NCBI RefSeq assembly: GCF_018598175.1 | Contig: NZ_JAHESE010000044.1 | Location: 1 to 44,425, forward strand | Length of the DNA: 44,425 nucleotides | Direction: 5' to 3' | Origin: Dawidia cretensis | GTDB lineage: Bacteria > Bacteroidota > Bacteroidia > Cytophagales > Cyclobacteriaceae | Part shown: positions 32,901 through 41,828 of the stretch, piece after piece | Numbering within the stretch: position 1 is the stretch's first letter | Layout of the letters: each line of letters opens with the position of its first letter | Notes under the pieces: generated by a model | Database searches by the model: none | Told to the model about the DNA's origin: nothing | Seen by the model: the letters and a program-made list of their open reading frames with translations, nothing else | Made by a program: the position numbers and the translations under genes

Positions 32901-33240
32901 CGGTATGATGCGCTCGATCCACTACGCGGCGTTTGGTAAAATCCTGTTGAACGAAAACTACCGCGATCGAGACCTTGATTTCCTGGAGTCATGGGCAGAG
33001 CAGTGGCAGCACTATGTGGCGCGCTACTACCTGGGCGCGTACATGGAGCGTATGGGCATGGGCAATGTACTGACGCCGGAGTACGACGTTTTACTACGCA
33101 CTTTCCTGTTAGAGAAGGCCATTTACGAACTGGGATATGAGCTGAATGGGCGGCCCGACTGGACAATTATCCCCCTGCGGGGTATCTATTACATCATGAA
33201 GCGTTTCCAAGAGGAAAAGGACGAACGCAAGAAAAAGTGA
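29905..33240 (+). CDS. treS: TreS-maltokinase (Pep2) fusion with altered TreS active site
   Basis: A 1111-residue fusion. Residues about 10-550 are a GH13 trehalose synthase-like domain (trehalose-maltose interconversion); about 570-1111 are a maltokinase that makes maltose-1-phosphate for GlgE. The kinase looks intact: ILPPFMKKCRWFGGK cap, IHGDYHLGQ with catalytic Asp959, VIIDFEGEP with metal-binding Asp976. The TreS half keeps acid Glu250 (LIAEANLWPE) and Asp316 (RNHDE). However, the nucleophile segment reads DGFRLGSVAFL instead of the family's RLDAVPYL/RLDAIPYL, with Gly208 (GGC, 30526-30528) at the Asp position, and HDELG replaces HDELT. The TreS activity is probably lost or changed. Confidence 0.93.
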   Translation: MSTPVKAGEPLWFKDAIFYEVSVRAFYDSNGDGIGDFPGLIQRLDYLEDLGINTLWLLPFYPSPLKDDGFDVTDHTDVHPDYGTLADFKLFLKEAHRRGIRVIIELILNHTSDQHPWFKRSRKARTGSRYRDLYVWSDSPDKYKEARVIFTDAEVSNWTWDTEARGYYWHRFYRHQPELNYENAEVQMEMIKVVDFWMKLGVDGFRLGSVAFLYEEEGTNSENMPQTHVFLKKLRAHIDKNYKDKVLIAEANLWPEDAATYFGDGDECHMNFNFPLMPRMFLALRTEDSYPIVDIIDQTPDTPSNCQWVIFLRNHDELGLEMVTEEEKDYLLKAYASDASSKVNTGIRRRLAPMLNNDRRKIELLYTIMFSLPGTPVIYYGDEIGMGDNIYLGDRYGVRTPMQWNMNLNAGFSTANPQRLFLPIITDPVYRYESVNVSTQEESPSSLLWWLKHVMAMRKRLNIFGRGEMKFIDSSNAKVLAFARTYDKQRVIVVANLSQFSQATTLNLSEYRDCDMTEAFSQNRFMNVGEGDYPITIGPYGYFWFQADAAEKKEKADASGELPLVRTDISWERLLDNYNEVRNLERKILPPFMKKCRWFGGKAKVLNKIGIHKTIPLKVEGDTHYLTILEVHYVQRLPELYFLPLTFVPSDNILERVEYTVQSVVCRAEIQGKAGFIMDSSYDKVFRDFLFTGMEKELHLRDDSGGELEFCSSVFARLDKNRQVDSKILKADQSNTAIIYNDKYFFKFYRKLEKEINPDLEVVRFLSEHTSFQNSPKYAGSIEYHDAEGKTIVFGLLQEKVENQGEAWTMSMDSVGRFFERVMAKGKGMKLPKLLSKSAIKFEESPEIIQEFIGRGFYERMVRLGQRTAEMHLALASDVSNPAFTPESFTSNYQRSIYSSMRKMVRDQFSLLESTLTRLPAEAQDIARKVLALEDQVLECFSEIYQVKISAVRTRIHGDYHLGQVLFTGKDFVIIDFEGEPGLAFSERRLKRSPLKDVAGMMRSIHYAAFGKILLNENYRDRDLDFLESWAEQWQHYVARYYLGAYMERMGMGNVLTPEYDVLLRTFLLEKAIYELGYELNGRPDWTIIPLRGIYYIMKRFQEEKDERKKK

Positions 33241-33301
33241 TTACCGGGTGGTTGGCACGCTCTTTTCGGGCTGTCTTTGCACCCTTTTAAGCAACCCCAT
33301 A

Positions 33302-35263
33302 ATGGCCAAACACGCAATTCAAAAGAATCAGGGCACGGAAGAGTTTTTCACCCTGTTGACAGATTTCGATATTCACCTGTTTAACACGGGCAAACACTTC
33401 AAACTGTACGAAAAGCTGGGTGCGCACCCAGCCGCCTTTGATGGTCAGAAAGGCACCTATTTTGCTGTATGGGCTCCCAATGCCGTAGAAGTGTCCGTAA
33501 TCGGCAACTTTAACCATTGGAAAGGCAAATCACACCCGCTGTCGCCGCGATGGGATGGCTCCGGCATCTGGGAAGGCTTTCACCCGGGTATTCAGCATGG
33601 CGAAGCGTACAAATATGCCATTCAATCCGTTACGGGCCAGGCCCTGGAAAAGGCGGATCCCTTCGGAAGGTTTTTTGAAACACCGCCTCGCACCGCGTCG
33701 GTGGTGTGGGATGAATCCTACGAATGGAAGGACGCGGAATGGTTGCAAGCCCGCAAAAAACTGGAAGGCCAACCGCAGCCCTATTCCGTTTACGAGGTCC
33801 ACCTCGGTTCGTGGCGCCGAACGGTAGAAGAGAACCGGTCGCTGTCGTATGTCGAAGCCGCCGACCAGCTCGTAGCGTATGTCGCGGATATGGGTTTTAC
33901 ACATATCGAATTTCTGCCGTTGATGGAGCACCCCTTCTACGGTTCGTGGGGCTACCAACTGACGGGCTATTTTGCGCCGACAAGCCGGTACGGTACGCCC
34001 GAAGACTTCAAGTACATGATCGATCGTTTTCACCAGGCGGGCATTGGCGTCATCCTCGACTGGGTGCCGTCACACTTCCCCGGCGATGCGCACGGTCTGT
34101 ATGAATTCGACGGTACGCACCTGTACGAGCATGCCGATCCCCGGAAGGGATTTCATCCGGACTGGCAGAGCTATATCTATAATTATGGCCGTAACGAAGT
34201 TCGTTCGTTTCTGATCAGCAACGCACTTTTCTGGCTTGATGAGTTTCATATTGACGGTCTGCGCGTCGACGCTGTGGCCTCGATGTTATACCTGGACTAT
34301 TCGCGCAAGGCGGGGGAGTGGATTCCCAACCAGTATGGCAGCAATGAGAATCTGGAGGCGATCACATTCCTCAAAGAAATGAATGAGGTTGTGTATAGTA
34401 GTTTCCCGGATGCGATCACGATTGCAGAAGAGTCGACATCGTGGACGGGCGTGTCGCGCCCCACGTTCATTGGTGGCCTCGGTTTTGGGCAGAAGTGGAT
34501 GATGGGCTGGATGCACGACTCGTTGAATTACTTCCAACTGGATCCCGTACACCGTAAGCATCATCAGAACGCAATTACCTTTAGCATTATGTATGCGTTC
34601 ACCGAGAATTTCATGCTGCCGCTTTCGCACGACGAGGTGGTGCATGGCAAAGGCTCGTTGCTGGGAAAAATGCCGGGCGATGAATGGAGGAAGTTTGCAA
34701 ACCTGCGCCTGCTATATAGCTATATGTTTACGCACCCGGGCACCAAGTTGCTCTTTATGGGTGCTGAAATAGCACAGTCGGCGGAGTGGAATCATGAACG
34801 CAGCCTGGACTGGCACTTGCTGCAATATCCGCTACACGCGGGCGTGCAGCAACTTCTACGCGACCTCAATAAACTCTATAAGTCAGAGCCGGCATTATAC
34901 CGCCACGCATTCGAAGCCAAGGGCTTTCGCTGGCTGGATTATGGCGACCGCGACAATAGCGTGATGGCATACTTACGCATAGGTGATAGCAAGGAGGAAT
35001 TATTACTGGTTGCCTGCAACTTTACACCCGAAGTACGCTATCAGTACCGGTTAGGCGTGCCCTATCGCGGACAATGGCAAGAAATTTTTACGTCGGATGC
35101 AACCGAGTACGCCGGCAGCGGTGTACGAAACGAAGGTATTGCGTCGACTTCGCCGGTGAAATACCATGGCTATGATAATTCGATTTCGTTAACTTTGCCT
35201 CCGCTCGGCATCACGGTCTGGAAACTCGTGAAACAAGAACAAGGGTTCGGGCTGGGCAGCTAA
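33302..35263 (+). CDS. glgB: 1,4-alpha-glucan branching enzyme
   Basis: A 653-residue branching enzyme, start at ATG 33302 (an upstream in-frame start at 33248 adds an unconserved leader). The N-terminal CBM48 domain (FAVWAPNAVEVSVIGNFNHW) is followed by the GH13 barrel with HLGSWRR, EFLPLMEHPFYGSWGYQ, DGLRVDAVASMLYLDYSR with nucleophile Asp323, IAEESTSW with acid Glu376 and LSHDEVVHGKGS. It introduces alpha-1,6 branches into the glucan that GlgE elongates. It lies 61 bases after the fusion gene; the gap contains TGTCTTTG, a weak -7 candidate. Confidence 0.95.
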   Translation: MAKHAIQKNQGTEEFFTLLTDFDIHLFNTGKHFKLYEKLGAHPAAFDGQKGTYFAVWAPNAVEVSVIGNFNHWKGKSHPLSPRWDGSGIWEGFHPGIQHGEAYKYAIQSVTGQALEKADPFGRFFETPPRTASVVWDESYEWKDAEWLQARKKLEGQPQPYSVYEVHLGSWRRTVEENRSLSYVEAADQLVAYVADMGFTHIEFLPLMEHPFYGSWGYQLTGYFAPTSRYGTPEDFKYMIDRFHQAGIGVILDWVPSHFPGDAHGLYEFDGTHLYEHADPRKGFHPDWQSYIYNYGRNEVRSFLISNALFWLDEFHIDGLRVDAVASMLYLDYSRKAGEWIPNQYGSNENLEAITFLKEMNEVVYSSFPDAITIAEESTSWTGVSRPTFIGGLGFGQKWMMGWMHDSLNYFQLDPVHRKHHQNAITFSIMYAFTENFMLPLSHDEVVHGKGSLLGKMPGDEWRKFANLRLLYSYMFTHPGTKLLFMGAEIAQSAEWNHERSLDWHLLQYPLHAGVQQLLRDLNKLYKSEPALYRHAFEAKGFRWLDYGDRDNSVMAYLRIGDSKEELLLVACNFTPEVRYQYRLGVPYRGQWQEIFTSDATEYAGSGVRNEGIASTSPVKYHGYDNSISLTLPPLGITVWKLVKQEQGFGLGS

Positions 35264-35284
35264 TGATCATCGGAGGAAAAGACC

Positions 35285-37708
35285 ATGGAGGAAGAAGAAG
35301 TAAAGACACCTGCCGAGCGCTATATCTGTATTCACGGACACTTCTATCAACCGCCGCGCGAGAACGCATGGCTGGAAGTAATTGAAGTACAGGACTCGGC
35401 ACATCCCTACCACGACTGGAACGAGCGCATCTCGGCGGAATGCTATGGGCCCAATACAGCCTCGCGCATTCTGAATGAAAAAGGGGTGATTAAAAATATC
35501 ATCAACAACTATTCGCGCATCAGTTTCAACTTCGGCCCGACGCTGTTGTCCTGGATGGAGGCGTACGACCCGGTAACCTATGCGGCCATTCTCGAAGCTG
35601 ACCGCGAGAGCGTTAAGAATTTTAGCGGGCATGGCTCTGCCGTTGCCCAGGTATATAATCACATCATCCTGCCACTCGCCAATCGCCGCGACAAAGAAAC
35701 CCAGATCGCGTGGGGCATCCGTGATTTCGTGCATCGATTTAATCGTATGCCCGAAGGCATGTGGCTGGCGGAGACTGCCGTGGACACCGAATCGCTGGAG
35801 CTTCTGGCCAAGTACGGCATTGCATTTACCATACTGGCGCCGCGGCAAGCAAAGTCGATCCGCAAGCTCGACGATTTGCTGTGGACGGGTGTAACGACGG
35901 AAAGTGTTGATACACGCCGACCGTATCTGTGCCGGTTGCCGTCGGGAAAAACCATTACACTATTTTTCTATGACGGGCGCATTGCCCAGGGAGTTGCATT
36001 TAGTGGTTTGCTGAACGATGGCGCTAAATTTTGTGGCCATCTGCAGGCATCGTTTGACGCCGAGAGTGACGAGCCCCAATTGGTACACATTGCGACTGAC
36101 GGCGAAACCTATGGTCATCATCACAAACATGGTGATATGGCGTTGGCCTTTTGCCTTGACAATATCGATCGCGACGCAACGTGCAGGTTGACTAACTATG
36201 CAGAATACCTGGCCAAATTCCCGCCGGCCTATGAAGCGGAGATTCATGAGAACAGCTCTTGGAGCTGCGTGCACGGTATAGAGCGCTGGCGCAACAACTG
36301 CGGCTGCCATTCGGGCGGTAACCCGGGCTGGCATCAGCGTTGGCGAAAGCCGTTGCGTGAAGCGTTGGATTGGCTGCGCGATGAGCTGGTAGTAATTTAT
36401 GAGCGGGAGGCGTCGTCCATTTTTAAAGATCCCTGGAAGGCACGCGACGAATATATCAACGTGATCCTTGATCGCACGGATGATACCATTCGTAAGTTTA
36501 TGGCCACGCACTGTACCCGGCAGGTGGAGATGAACCTGGTCTTACGTCTGATGGAGATTCAGCGGAATGCGCAGCTAATGTATACCAGTTGCGGCTGGTT
36601 CTTTGACGAAATCTCAGGCATTGAGACCACACAGATAATGCAATACGCATGCCGCGCCATGCAGCTGGTAAGTCAGATCAGCGACGTGAAGCTGGAGGAG
36701 GAATTTATGAAACGCCTGGAACTGGCGCCGAGCAATGTGCCAGTGCTGGACAACGGCGCCATTATATATCGCAAGTATGTCTTGCCGGCCAAAACCAACC
36801 TGCAACGGGTGGGCGTGCATTATGCCGTGGCGTCGATCTTCGAAGAGGATCCCGAATCGTTCCCAATCTTTAACTACAACACGCGCAATGAAATCTTTAT
36901 CCGCAAGGAGGCCGGTGAGCAGCGCCTGGCGCTTGGCGTGACGCAGATACGTTCCAATGTAACACGGTCGGAAAAGAAGTTCTCGTTTGCCGTGCTCTAC
37001 ATGGGCAAGCACAATATCATCGGCAATATTTCGCTCGACATGGAGGAAGAGAAATTTGCCGGCATGCAAGGACGGATCGTGAACGCGTTCGAAGAAGGGC
37101 GCCTGGGCGATGTCATCGGCTTCATGCAGATGTATTTTGGCTCCGAAAAATATACCATCTGGCAGCTTTTCCAGGATGAAAAGCGCAAGGTGTTCAATCT
37201 CATTACCGAGCAGAGCATGAACGACCTGGAAGCATCGCTGCGGCGTATCTACAACCGGGACTATCCGCTGGTAAATGCGCTGGCGAAGAATGATACGCCC
37301 ATTCCGAACGCCTACCGCACCACGTTTGAATATATTCTCAACGCCGACCTGGTACGTTGCTTCCTGACCGACAAGATCAACATCCGCGAGGTGGAGCGCA
37401 TCCTGAGCGAATTGGTCAAGTGGAAGCTGAACATTGACGACCGCGAGAAAGTAGAACGCCTGGCTGGTGAAAGCATCTTCAAGGAATTGAAACGGATCAG
37501 CGGCGAAGGAGAACGGAGTTCACGGCGTATCGAGCGCCTTAATCGCCTGTTTCCGCTGCTGCGCAACTTCCGCATCAACCCCAACCTGTACAAGACTCAG
37601 AACCTGTATTTCGAGATCACTCAGCAACAAGCCAACGAACAACGCTCGGACAACTGGATCGGCCAGTTCAACGCCTTAGGGGATAATCTTGGTGTGAAGG
37701 TACAGTAG
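35285..37708 (+). CDS. GH57-family glycoside hydrolase with DUF3536 domain
   Basis: An 807-residue protein with an N-terminal GH57 catalytic domain (about 12-340: YICIHGHFYQPPRENAWLE, ISFNFGPTLLSWME, GMWLAETAVDTESL with probable nucleophile Glu163, LVHIATDGETYGHHHKHGD) and a long DUF3536 region (about 370-690). GH57 enzymes act on alpha-glucans as amylases or branching enzymes. It follows glgB by 21 bases with a clear GGAGGA ribosome site, unusual for this phylum. It is probably cytoplasmic and acts in glucan turnover or debranching. Exact activity unknown. Confidence 0.87.
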   Translation: MEEEEVKTPAERYICIHGHFYQPPRENAWLEVIEVQDSAHPYHDWNERISAECYGPNTASRILNEKGVIKNIINNYSRISFNFGPTLLSWMEAYDPVTYAAILEADRESVKNFSGHGSAVAQVYNHIILPLANRRDKETQIAWGIRDFVHRFNRMPEGMWLAETAVDTESLELLAKYGIAFTILAPRQAKSIRKLDDLLWTGVTTESVDTRRPYLCRLPSGKTITLFFYDGRIAQGVAFSGLLNDGAKFCGHLQASFDAESDEPQLVHIATDGETYGHHHKHGDMALAFCLDNIDRDATCRLTNYAEYLAKFPPAYEAEIHENSSWSCVHGIERWRNNCGCHSGGNPGWHQRWRKPLREALDWLRDELVVIYEREASSIFKDPWKARDEYINVILDRTDDTIRKFMATHCTRQVEMNLVLRLMEIQRNAQLMYTSCGWFFDEISGIETTQIMQYACRAMQLVSQISDVKLEEEFMKRLELAPSNVPVLDNGAIIYRKYVLPAKTNLQRVGVHYAVASIFEEDPESFPIFNYNTRNEIFIRKEAGEQRLALGVTQIRSNVTRSEKKFSFAVLYMGKHNIIGNISLDMEEEKFAGMQGRIVNAFEEGRLGDVIGFMQMYFGSEKYTIWQLFQDEKRKVFNLITEQSMNDLEASLRRIYNRDYPLVNALAKNDTPIPNAYRTTFEYILNADLVRCFLTDKINIREVERILSELVKWKLNIDDREKVERLAGESIFKELKRISGEGERSSRRIERLNRLFPLLRNFRINPNLYKTQNLYFEITQQQANEQRSDNWIGQFNALGDNLGVKVQ

Positions 37709-37740
37709 CCCGCCTGTCGCTTAATGGTGGGCCCGGCAAT

Positions 37741-37770
37741 AAAAAAGCCTCATGATGATCATGAGGCTTT
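37741..37770 (-). terminator. Terminator between convergent GH57 and ROK genes
   Basis: A perfect 12-bp stem (37744-37755 with 37759-37770, AAAGCCTCATGA / TCATGAGGCTTT) with a 3-base loop. On the minus strand six Ts follow (plus-strand As 37741-37746), serving the ROK kinase gene. On the plus strand only three Ts are present, so it may also stop the glycogen operon, less efficiently. Confidence 0.85.
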
Positions 37771-37800
37771 AAGTCGCTACTCGGCATAAGGTGTGTTTGG

Positions 37801-38790
37801 TTAGTACACTTCTTCCTGGAGCTGTGTCTTATTGTTATCGAGATAGTTCCATACCAGACTGCTGGCACCGATGATCGGCGCGGCCTGGTTTTGGAGGCCG
37901 GAGGGGAGAACCTTCACTTTGCCACGGAACAGCGGCATGAGGTTAGCCTCCATGTGTTTGATCGTCGGCTTGAAGATCAGGTCGCCGGCCAGTGACAAGC
38001 CACCAAACAGGAAGATCGCTTCCGGATCGGTATGCACCACGGTTTCCGCGAGTTTCATACCCAGGATGCGCCCGGTATATTCGAACGCTGCCAGGGCCAC
38101 TACATCGCCGCGTACGGCCGACTCGGTAATCATCTTGGTCGTAAGATTGTCGAAGCTGATGCCGCGCAATTCGCTGGGCTCAAGGTGGTCAGCCAGGAGC
38201 TTGTAAACGGTACGTTTAATGCCGGTGGCCGAGACATACGTCTCCAGACAGCCGCGCTTACCGCAATTACAAAAACGGCCGGCCGGGTTTACCGACGTGT
38301 GGCCTACTTCACCGGCGATACCATGCTTACCATTCAGGAGAATGCCGTTGCAGACAAAGCCGCTGCCCAGACCAGTGCCCAGGGTGATCACGACAAAGTC
38401 CTTCATGCCTTTCGCAGCACCGTAGACCATTTCGCCAACAGCTGCCGCGTTGGCATCGTTGGTAATGATAGCTGGAATGCCGAACTCTTCCTTGAACATG
38501 TCCGCCAGGGGAATGATGCCTTTCCACTTGAGGTTGGTCGCCCGCTCGATTGTGCCTTTGTAATAGTTGCCGTTCGCGGCCCCTACACCAACACCGATGA
38601 TCTTGTGAGCAAACGGTATGCTTTCGGTTGCCTTGCGCAAGGCAATGGCAAGTCCATTGAAGTAGTCGCGAAACTCCTCGTACTCAGCTGTAGAAATGCT
38701 GCCCTGAAAAACAACATTACCATCGCGGTCGACAATGCCATACTTTGTGTTCGTGCCCCCGATGTCAATACCAATGGTTAATTCTTTCAT
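37801..38790 (-). CDS. ROK-family sugar kinase (glucokinase-like)
   Basis: A 329-residue ROK protein starting at ATG 38790; an upstream frame from 38922 overlaps pfkA and was rejected. Motifs: ATP-phosphate loop IGIDIGGTNTKYGIVD, catalytic Asp in IITNDANAAAVGE, LGTGLGSGFVCNG, and the zinc-binding GH-x-CNCGKRGCLE signature. No DNA-binding domain is present, so it is a kinase and not a repressor. It probably phosphorylates glucose or a related hexose. With pfkA and pgi next to it and glycogen genes opposite, a glucokinase role is likely. Confidence 0.88.
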   Translation of the reverse strand: MKELTIGIDIGGTNTKYGIVDRDGNVVFQGSISTAEYEEFRDYFNGLAIALRKATESIPFAHKIIGVGVGAANGNYYKGTIERATNLKWKGIIPLADMFKEEFGIPAIITNDANAAAVGEMVYGAAKGMKDFVVITLGTGLGSGFVCNGILLNGKHGIAGEVGHTSVNPAGRFCNCGKRGCLETYVSATGIKRTVYKLLADHLEPSELRGISFDNLTTKMITESAVRGDVVALAAFEYTGRILGMKLAETVVHTDPEAIFLFGGLSLAGDLIFKPTIKHMEANLMPLFRGKVKVLPSGLQNQAAPIIGASSLVWNYLDNNKTQLQEEVY

Positions 38791-38810
38791 AGATAAAATT
38801 TGGGTTACTG

Positions 38811-38842
38811 ATTGGTTTGGATTGGTTTGGTAGATTGGTTGG
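38811..38842. repeat. Short ATTGGTTTGG tandem repeats
   Basis: ATTGGTTTGG occurs twice in tandem (38811-38820, 38821-38830), followed by a shorter ATTGGTTGG at 38834-38842, in the gap between the ROK and pfkA genes. It is probably a slippage-prone spacer that could vary between strains. No function is evident. Confidence 0.6.
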
Positions 38843-38848
38843 TTTTTA

Positions 38849-39832
38849 TCAGATAGAAAGGATCTTTGCGATACGCATCGACTCGGCGTCGATCTCATGG
38901 TGTTTTCCAATAACACTCTCAAAAGAGCTGTATACCATGTTATTGTCCTTGATGCCGACCATCACGCCGTTCTCGCCGTTCAGCAGGCCCTCTATAGCAG
39001 CCACGCCCATGCGGCTCGCGAGCACGCGATCGAAGTAAGTAGGAGAGCCTCCGCGCTGCAGGTGCCCCAGTACAGTCACTTTTATATCGAAGTAAGAAGA
39101 ACGCTCGGCTACCTTCTTGGCGAGGGCGTGCGCATCGCCGATCTTCGAGCCTTCTGCTACAACAACAAGATTTGACTTCTTGCTGGTGTCTTCGCCTTCG
39201 CCCAGGATTTTATACAGATCTTCGAACGACATGGTTTCTTCGGGAATGACCACCGAGGCGGCACCGCCGGCAATGCCGGCGTGGATAGCGATGTAGCCCG
39301 AATGGCGACCCATCACCTCAATAAAGAAAAGCCGGTTGTGCGACATGGCGGTGTCGCGGATTTTGTCAATGGCTTCGACAGCCGTGTTCGTGGCGGTGTC
39401 GTAACCAATCGTATAATCCGTACCCGTGAGGTCGTTGTCGATCGTGCCGGGTATAAGGATTGATGGCACCTGATACTCTTCGTAGAACTTGTGCAGGCCG
39501 GTAAAGGTACCGTCGCCGCCAATGGCCACGAGGGCATCGATGTTGTGCTTCTTTAAGTGATCGTGTGCCTTCTTGCGTCCCTCGGGAGTACGGAATTCTT
39601 TGCTGCGGGCAGACTTCAGAACAGTACCTCCCCGTTGTAAAATGTTACCCACGGCGCGTGCATCGAGTGGTGCAATATCACCTTCGATCATACCTTCATA
39701 ACCCCGCATAATCCCCACACACTCCAGCTTATAGTATGCACATGAACGTGCCACGGCACGGATGGCCGCATTCATACCGGGGGCATCGCCGCCCGATGTG
39801 AACACTCCAACCTTCAGAATTTTATTGCTCAT
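38849..39832 (-). CDS. pfkA: ATP-dependent 6-phosphofructokinase
   Basis: A 327-residue phosphofructokinase converting fructose-6-phosphate to fructose-1,6-bisphosphate. Visible motifs: VFTSGGDAPGMNAAIR, IGGDGTFTG (Gly after GGD marks ATP rather than PPi use), PGTIDNDLTGTDYTIGYDTA with the catalytic Asp, and EVMGRHSGYIA. It has normal bacterial PfkA length. It is followed by the ROK gene after 58 bases and preceded by a strong promoter match at 39850-39880. Confidence 0.95.
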   Translation of the reverse strand: MSNKILKVGVFTSGGDAPGMNAAIRAVARSCAYYKLECVGIMRGYEGMIEGDIAPLDARAVGNILQRGGTVLKSARSKEFRTPEGRKKAHDHLKKHNIDALVAIGGDGTFTGLHKFYEEYQVPSILIPGTIDNDLTGTDYTIGYDTATNTAVEAIDKIRDTAMSHNRLFFIEVMGRHSGYIAIHAGIAGGAASVVIPEETMSFEDLYKILGEGEDTSKKSNLVVVAEGSKIGDAHALAKKVAERSSYFDIKVTVLGHLQRGGSPTYFDRVLASRMGVAAIEGLLNGENGVMVGIKDNNMVYSSFESVIGKHHEIDAESMRIAKILSI

Positions 39833-39849
39833 TTGTCGAAAAAATCCAT

Positions 39850-39880
39850 CAAAAATAATGGACGAGTTTAGTTTTACAAT
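39850..39880 (-). promoter_or_regulatory. Promoter of pfkA
   Basis: On the minus strand ATTG (39880-39877) is followed after exactly 19 bases by TATTTTTG (39857-39850), a perfect -7 TAnnTTTG. The start of transcription would fall near 39843, some ten bases before the ATG. The layout is identical to that upstream of tex. Confidence 0.6.
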
Positions 39881-39891
39881 CAGTTATTTAA

Positions 39892-41544
39892 TCAAAGAGA
39901 TTTCAAACGTTTGAAATAGTTGATTAACCCATTCGTCGAAGCATCGTGCGAGGTGATTTCTTCCGTCGACGTCAGTTCGGGAAGGATTTTCTTGGCCAAC
40001 ACCTTGCCCAATTCAACACCCCATTGATCGAAGCTGAAGATGTTCCAGATCACGCCTTGCACAAAGATCTTGTGCTCGTAGATCGCGAGCAGGGAGCCCA
40101 GCGTCTCGGGAGTAAGCTTGTGAAAAAGTATACTATTGCTTGGACGGTTGCCTTCGAACACGCGGAAAGGCGCATGGCGGGCAATGCCTTCGGCATCCAT
40201 ACCAGCTTGCTTCAGCTCGGCTTTTACCTCGTCGAGGGTCTTGCCCTGCATGAGGGCTTCGGTCTGCGCGAAGTAATTGGAGAGGAGCTTCGCGTGATGA
40301 TCACCTACCGGGTTGTGGCTGACAGCCGGTGCGATAAAGTCGCAGGGAATAAGTTTGGTACCCTGGTGAATGAGCTGGTAAAAAGCGTGCTGACCGTTGG
40401 TGCCGGGCTCGCCCCAGATCACCGGTCCTGTCTGATACGTCACCGGCTGACCGTCGCGGCCCACTTGCTTGCCATTGCTTTCCATATTGCCCTGCTGGAA
40501 GTACGCGGCAAAACGGTGCATATACTGGTCGTAAGGCAGGATCGCCTCCGATGCAGCGCCAAAGAAGTTGTTATACCAAACGCCGATGAGCGCGAGCACC
40601 ACCGGAATGTTCTTCTCAAAGGGTTCGCTGCGGAAATGGTTATCGACCGCATGCGCGCCCGAAAGCAGTTTCTCGAAGTTGTTGTAGCCAATGGTGGCGG
40701 CAATCGACAAGCCGATCGACGACCACAATGAGTAACGACCACCGACCCAATCCCAGAACACAAACATGTTCTCCGGGGCGATTCCAAACGCAGTAACAGC
40801 CTTCTCGTTGGTCGATACAGCCACAAAGTGTTTGGCCACGTCGCCTTTGCCACCGGTCTTTTCAAGGAACCAATCCCTGGCCGTGGTAGCGTTGGTCATC
40901 GTCTCTTGTGTGGTGAATGTTTTAGAGGCGATGATAAAGATCGTCGTTTCGGGATCTACGCGCTTGAGCACTTCCGTAATATGAGTGCCGTCTACGTTGG
41001 ACACGAAGTGCGGCGTGACAGTGGTCCAGTAGGGGCGGAGGGCTTCCGTGACCATATAGGGACCGAGGTCTGAACCGCCAATGCCGATGTTGACAATGGC
41101 CGTGATCGGCTTGCCGGAGTATCCTTTCCAGGCACCGCCGAGCAGGCTGTCGGAGAACTTCTTTACCTGGGCCAGCACCTGGTTCACCTTCGGCATGACG
41201 TCTTCGTCATCCGACATCGTGGGGCTGCCTGAGCGGTTACGCAATGCCACGTGCAGAACGGAGCGGTCTTCGGTTTGGTTGATGGCCTCGCCACGGAACA
41301 TGGCGTCGATGGCATCCTTCAGCTCGACCTCGTTGGCCAGGTTGAAAAGCTCTTTGAGCACTTCCTCGTTCAGGATGTTCTTGGAGTAGTCAACCAGGAT
41401 GTCTTCGAATTGCAAATGGAACTTCTTAAAGCGTTCCGGGTCCTCTTCAAAGAGCTCGCGCATGTGCGTGGCCTGCATGGTGAGGAAAAGCGTTTCAAGC
41501 TTTTGCCATGCAGCGGTCTCGGTCGGATTGTGGTTTGGCAGCAT
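39892..41544 (-). CDS. pgi: Glucose-6-phosphate isomerase
   Basis: A 550-residue phosphoglucose isomerase starting at ATG 41544 (an upstream ATG at 41592 adds an unconserved leader). Signature segments: [17 protein letters not shown], the PGI signature [38 protein letters not shown] with the catalytic Glu, and the C-terminal [14 protein letters not shown]. It interconverts glucose-6-phosphate and fructose-6-phosphate and lies 59 bases upstream of pfkA. The 284-base gap before it contains an AT-rich element and the tex terminator. Confidence 0.95.
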   Translation of the reverse strand: MLPNHNPTETAAWQKLETLFLTMQATHMRELFEEDPERFKKFHLQFEDILVDYSKNILNEEVLKELFNLANEVELKDAIDAMFRGEAINQTEDRSVLHVALRNRSGSPTMSDDEDVMPKVNQVLAQVKKFSDSLLGGAWKGYSGKPITAIVNIGIGGSDLGPYMVTEALRPYWTTVTPHFVSNVDGTHITEVLKRVDPETTIFIIASKTFTTQETMTNATTARDWFLEKTGGKGDVAKHFVAVSTNEKAVTAFGIAPENMFVFWDWVGGRYSLWSSIGLSIAATIGYNNFEKLLSGAHAVDNHFRSEPFEKNIPVVLALIGVWYNNFFGAASEAILPYDQYMHRFAAYFQQGNMESNGKQVGRDGQPVTYQTGPVIWGEPGTNGQHAFYQLIHQGTKLIPCDFIAPAVSHNPVGDHHAKLLSNYFAQTEALMQGKTLDEVKAELKQAGMDAEGIARHAPFRVFEGNRPSNSILFHKLTPETLGSLLAIYEHKIFVQGVIWNIFSFDQWGVELGKVLAKKILPELTSTEEITSHDASTNGLINYFKRLKSL

Positions 41545-41635
41545 AGATTTACGGTTGAGGATGCGAATATAAAAGGTTTGCGGATTTGGCAACGGCTACT
41601 CCTTTGCGAATGAGTGAGTGATAAAAATCAAGGCT

Positions 41636-41760
41636 TATTACGACTTTAATAAATAGCTATTAATATATTGATAATCTTTAAGTTAAATATATTAAGTGAA
41701 GTAAAACTAAAAGATTAGAGAAAGATTAAAAAGTGTAAATGAAAGGGGATTAAAAACGTA
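41636..41760. promoter_or_regulatory. AT-rich stretch upstream of pgi
   Basis: About 125 bases of very AT-rich sequence lie between tex and pgi, in contrast to the GC-rich surroundings. They include an 8-bp inverted repeat TAATATAT (41661-41668) / ATATATTA (41687-41694). This may be an UP-like or nucleoid-protein region serving the pgi promoter. A clear -33/-7 pair was not found. Confidence 0.4.
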
Positions 41761-41763
41761 ATG

Positions 41764-41804
41764 AAAAAGCGCAAGCCAGAAGGTCAACCTACCAGCTTGC
41801 GCTT
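41764..41804 (-). terminator. Rho-independent terminator of tex
   Basis: A 10-bp stem (AAGCGCAAGC 41767-41776 with GCTTGCGCTT 41795-41804) encloses an 18-base loop that itself contains AGGT-CA-ACCT. On the minus strand it is followed by TTTTT. It lies 24 bases past the tex stop. Confidence 0.82.
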
Positions 41805-41828
41805 GAACGATCCCCGCGAAGGGGACGA

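Noticed and set aside
38811-38842. Possible CRISPR-like repeat (ATTGGTTTGG)
   Set aside because: The units are only 10 bases and directly adjacent with no spacers, and no cas gene is nearby.
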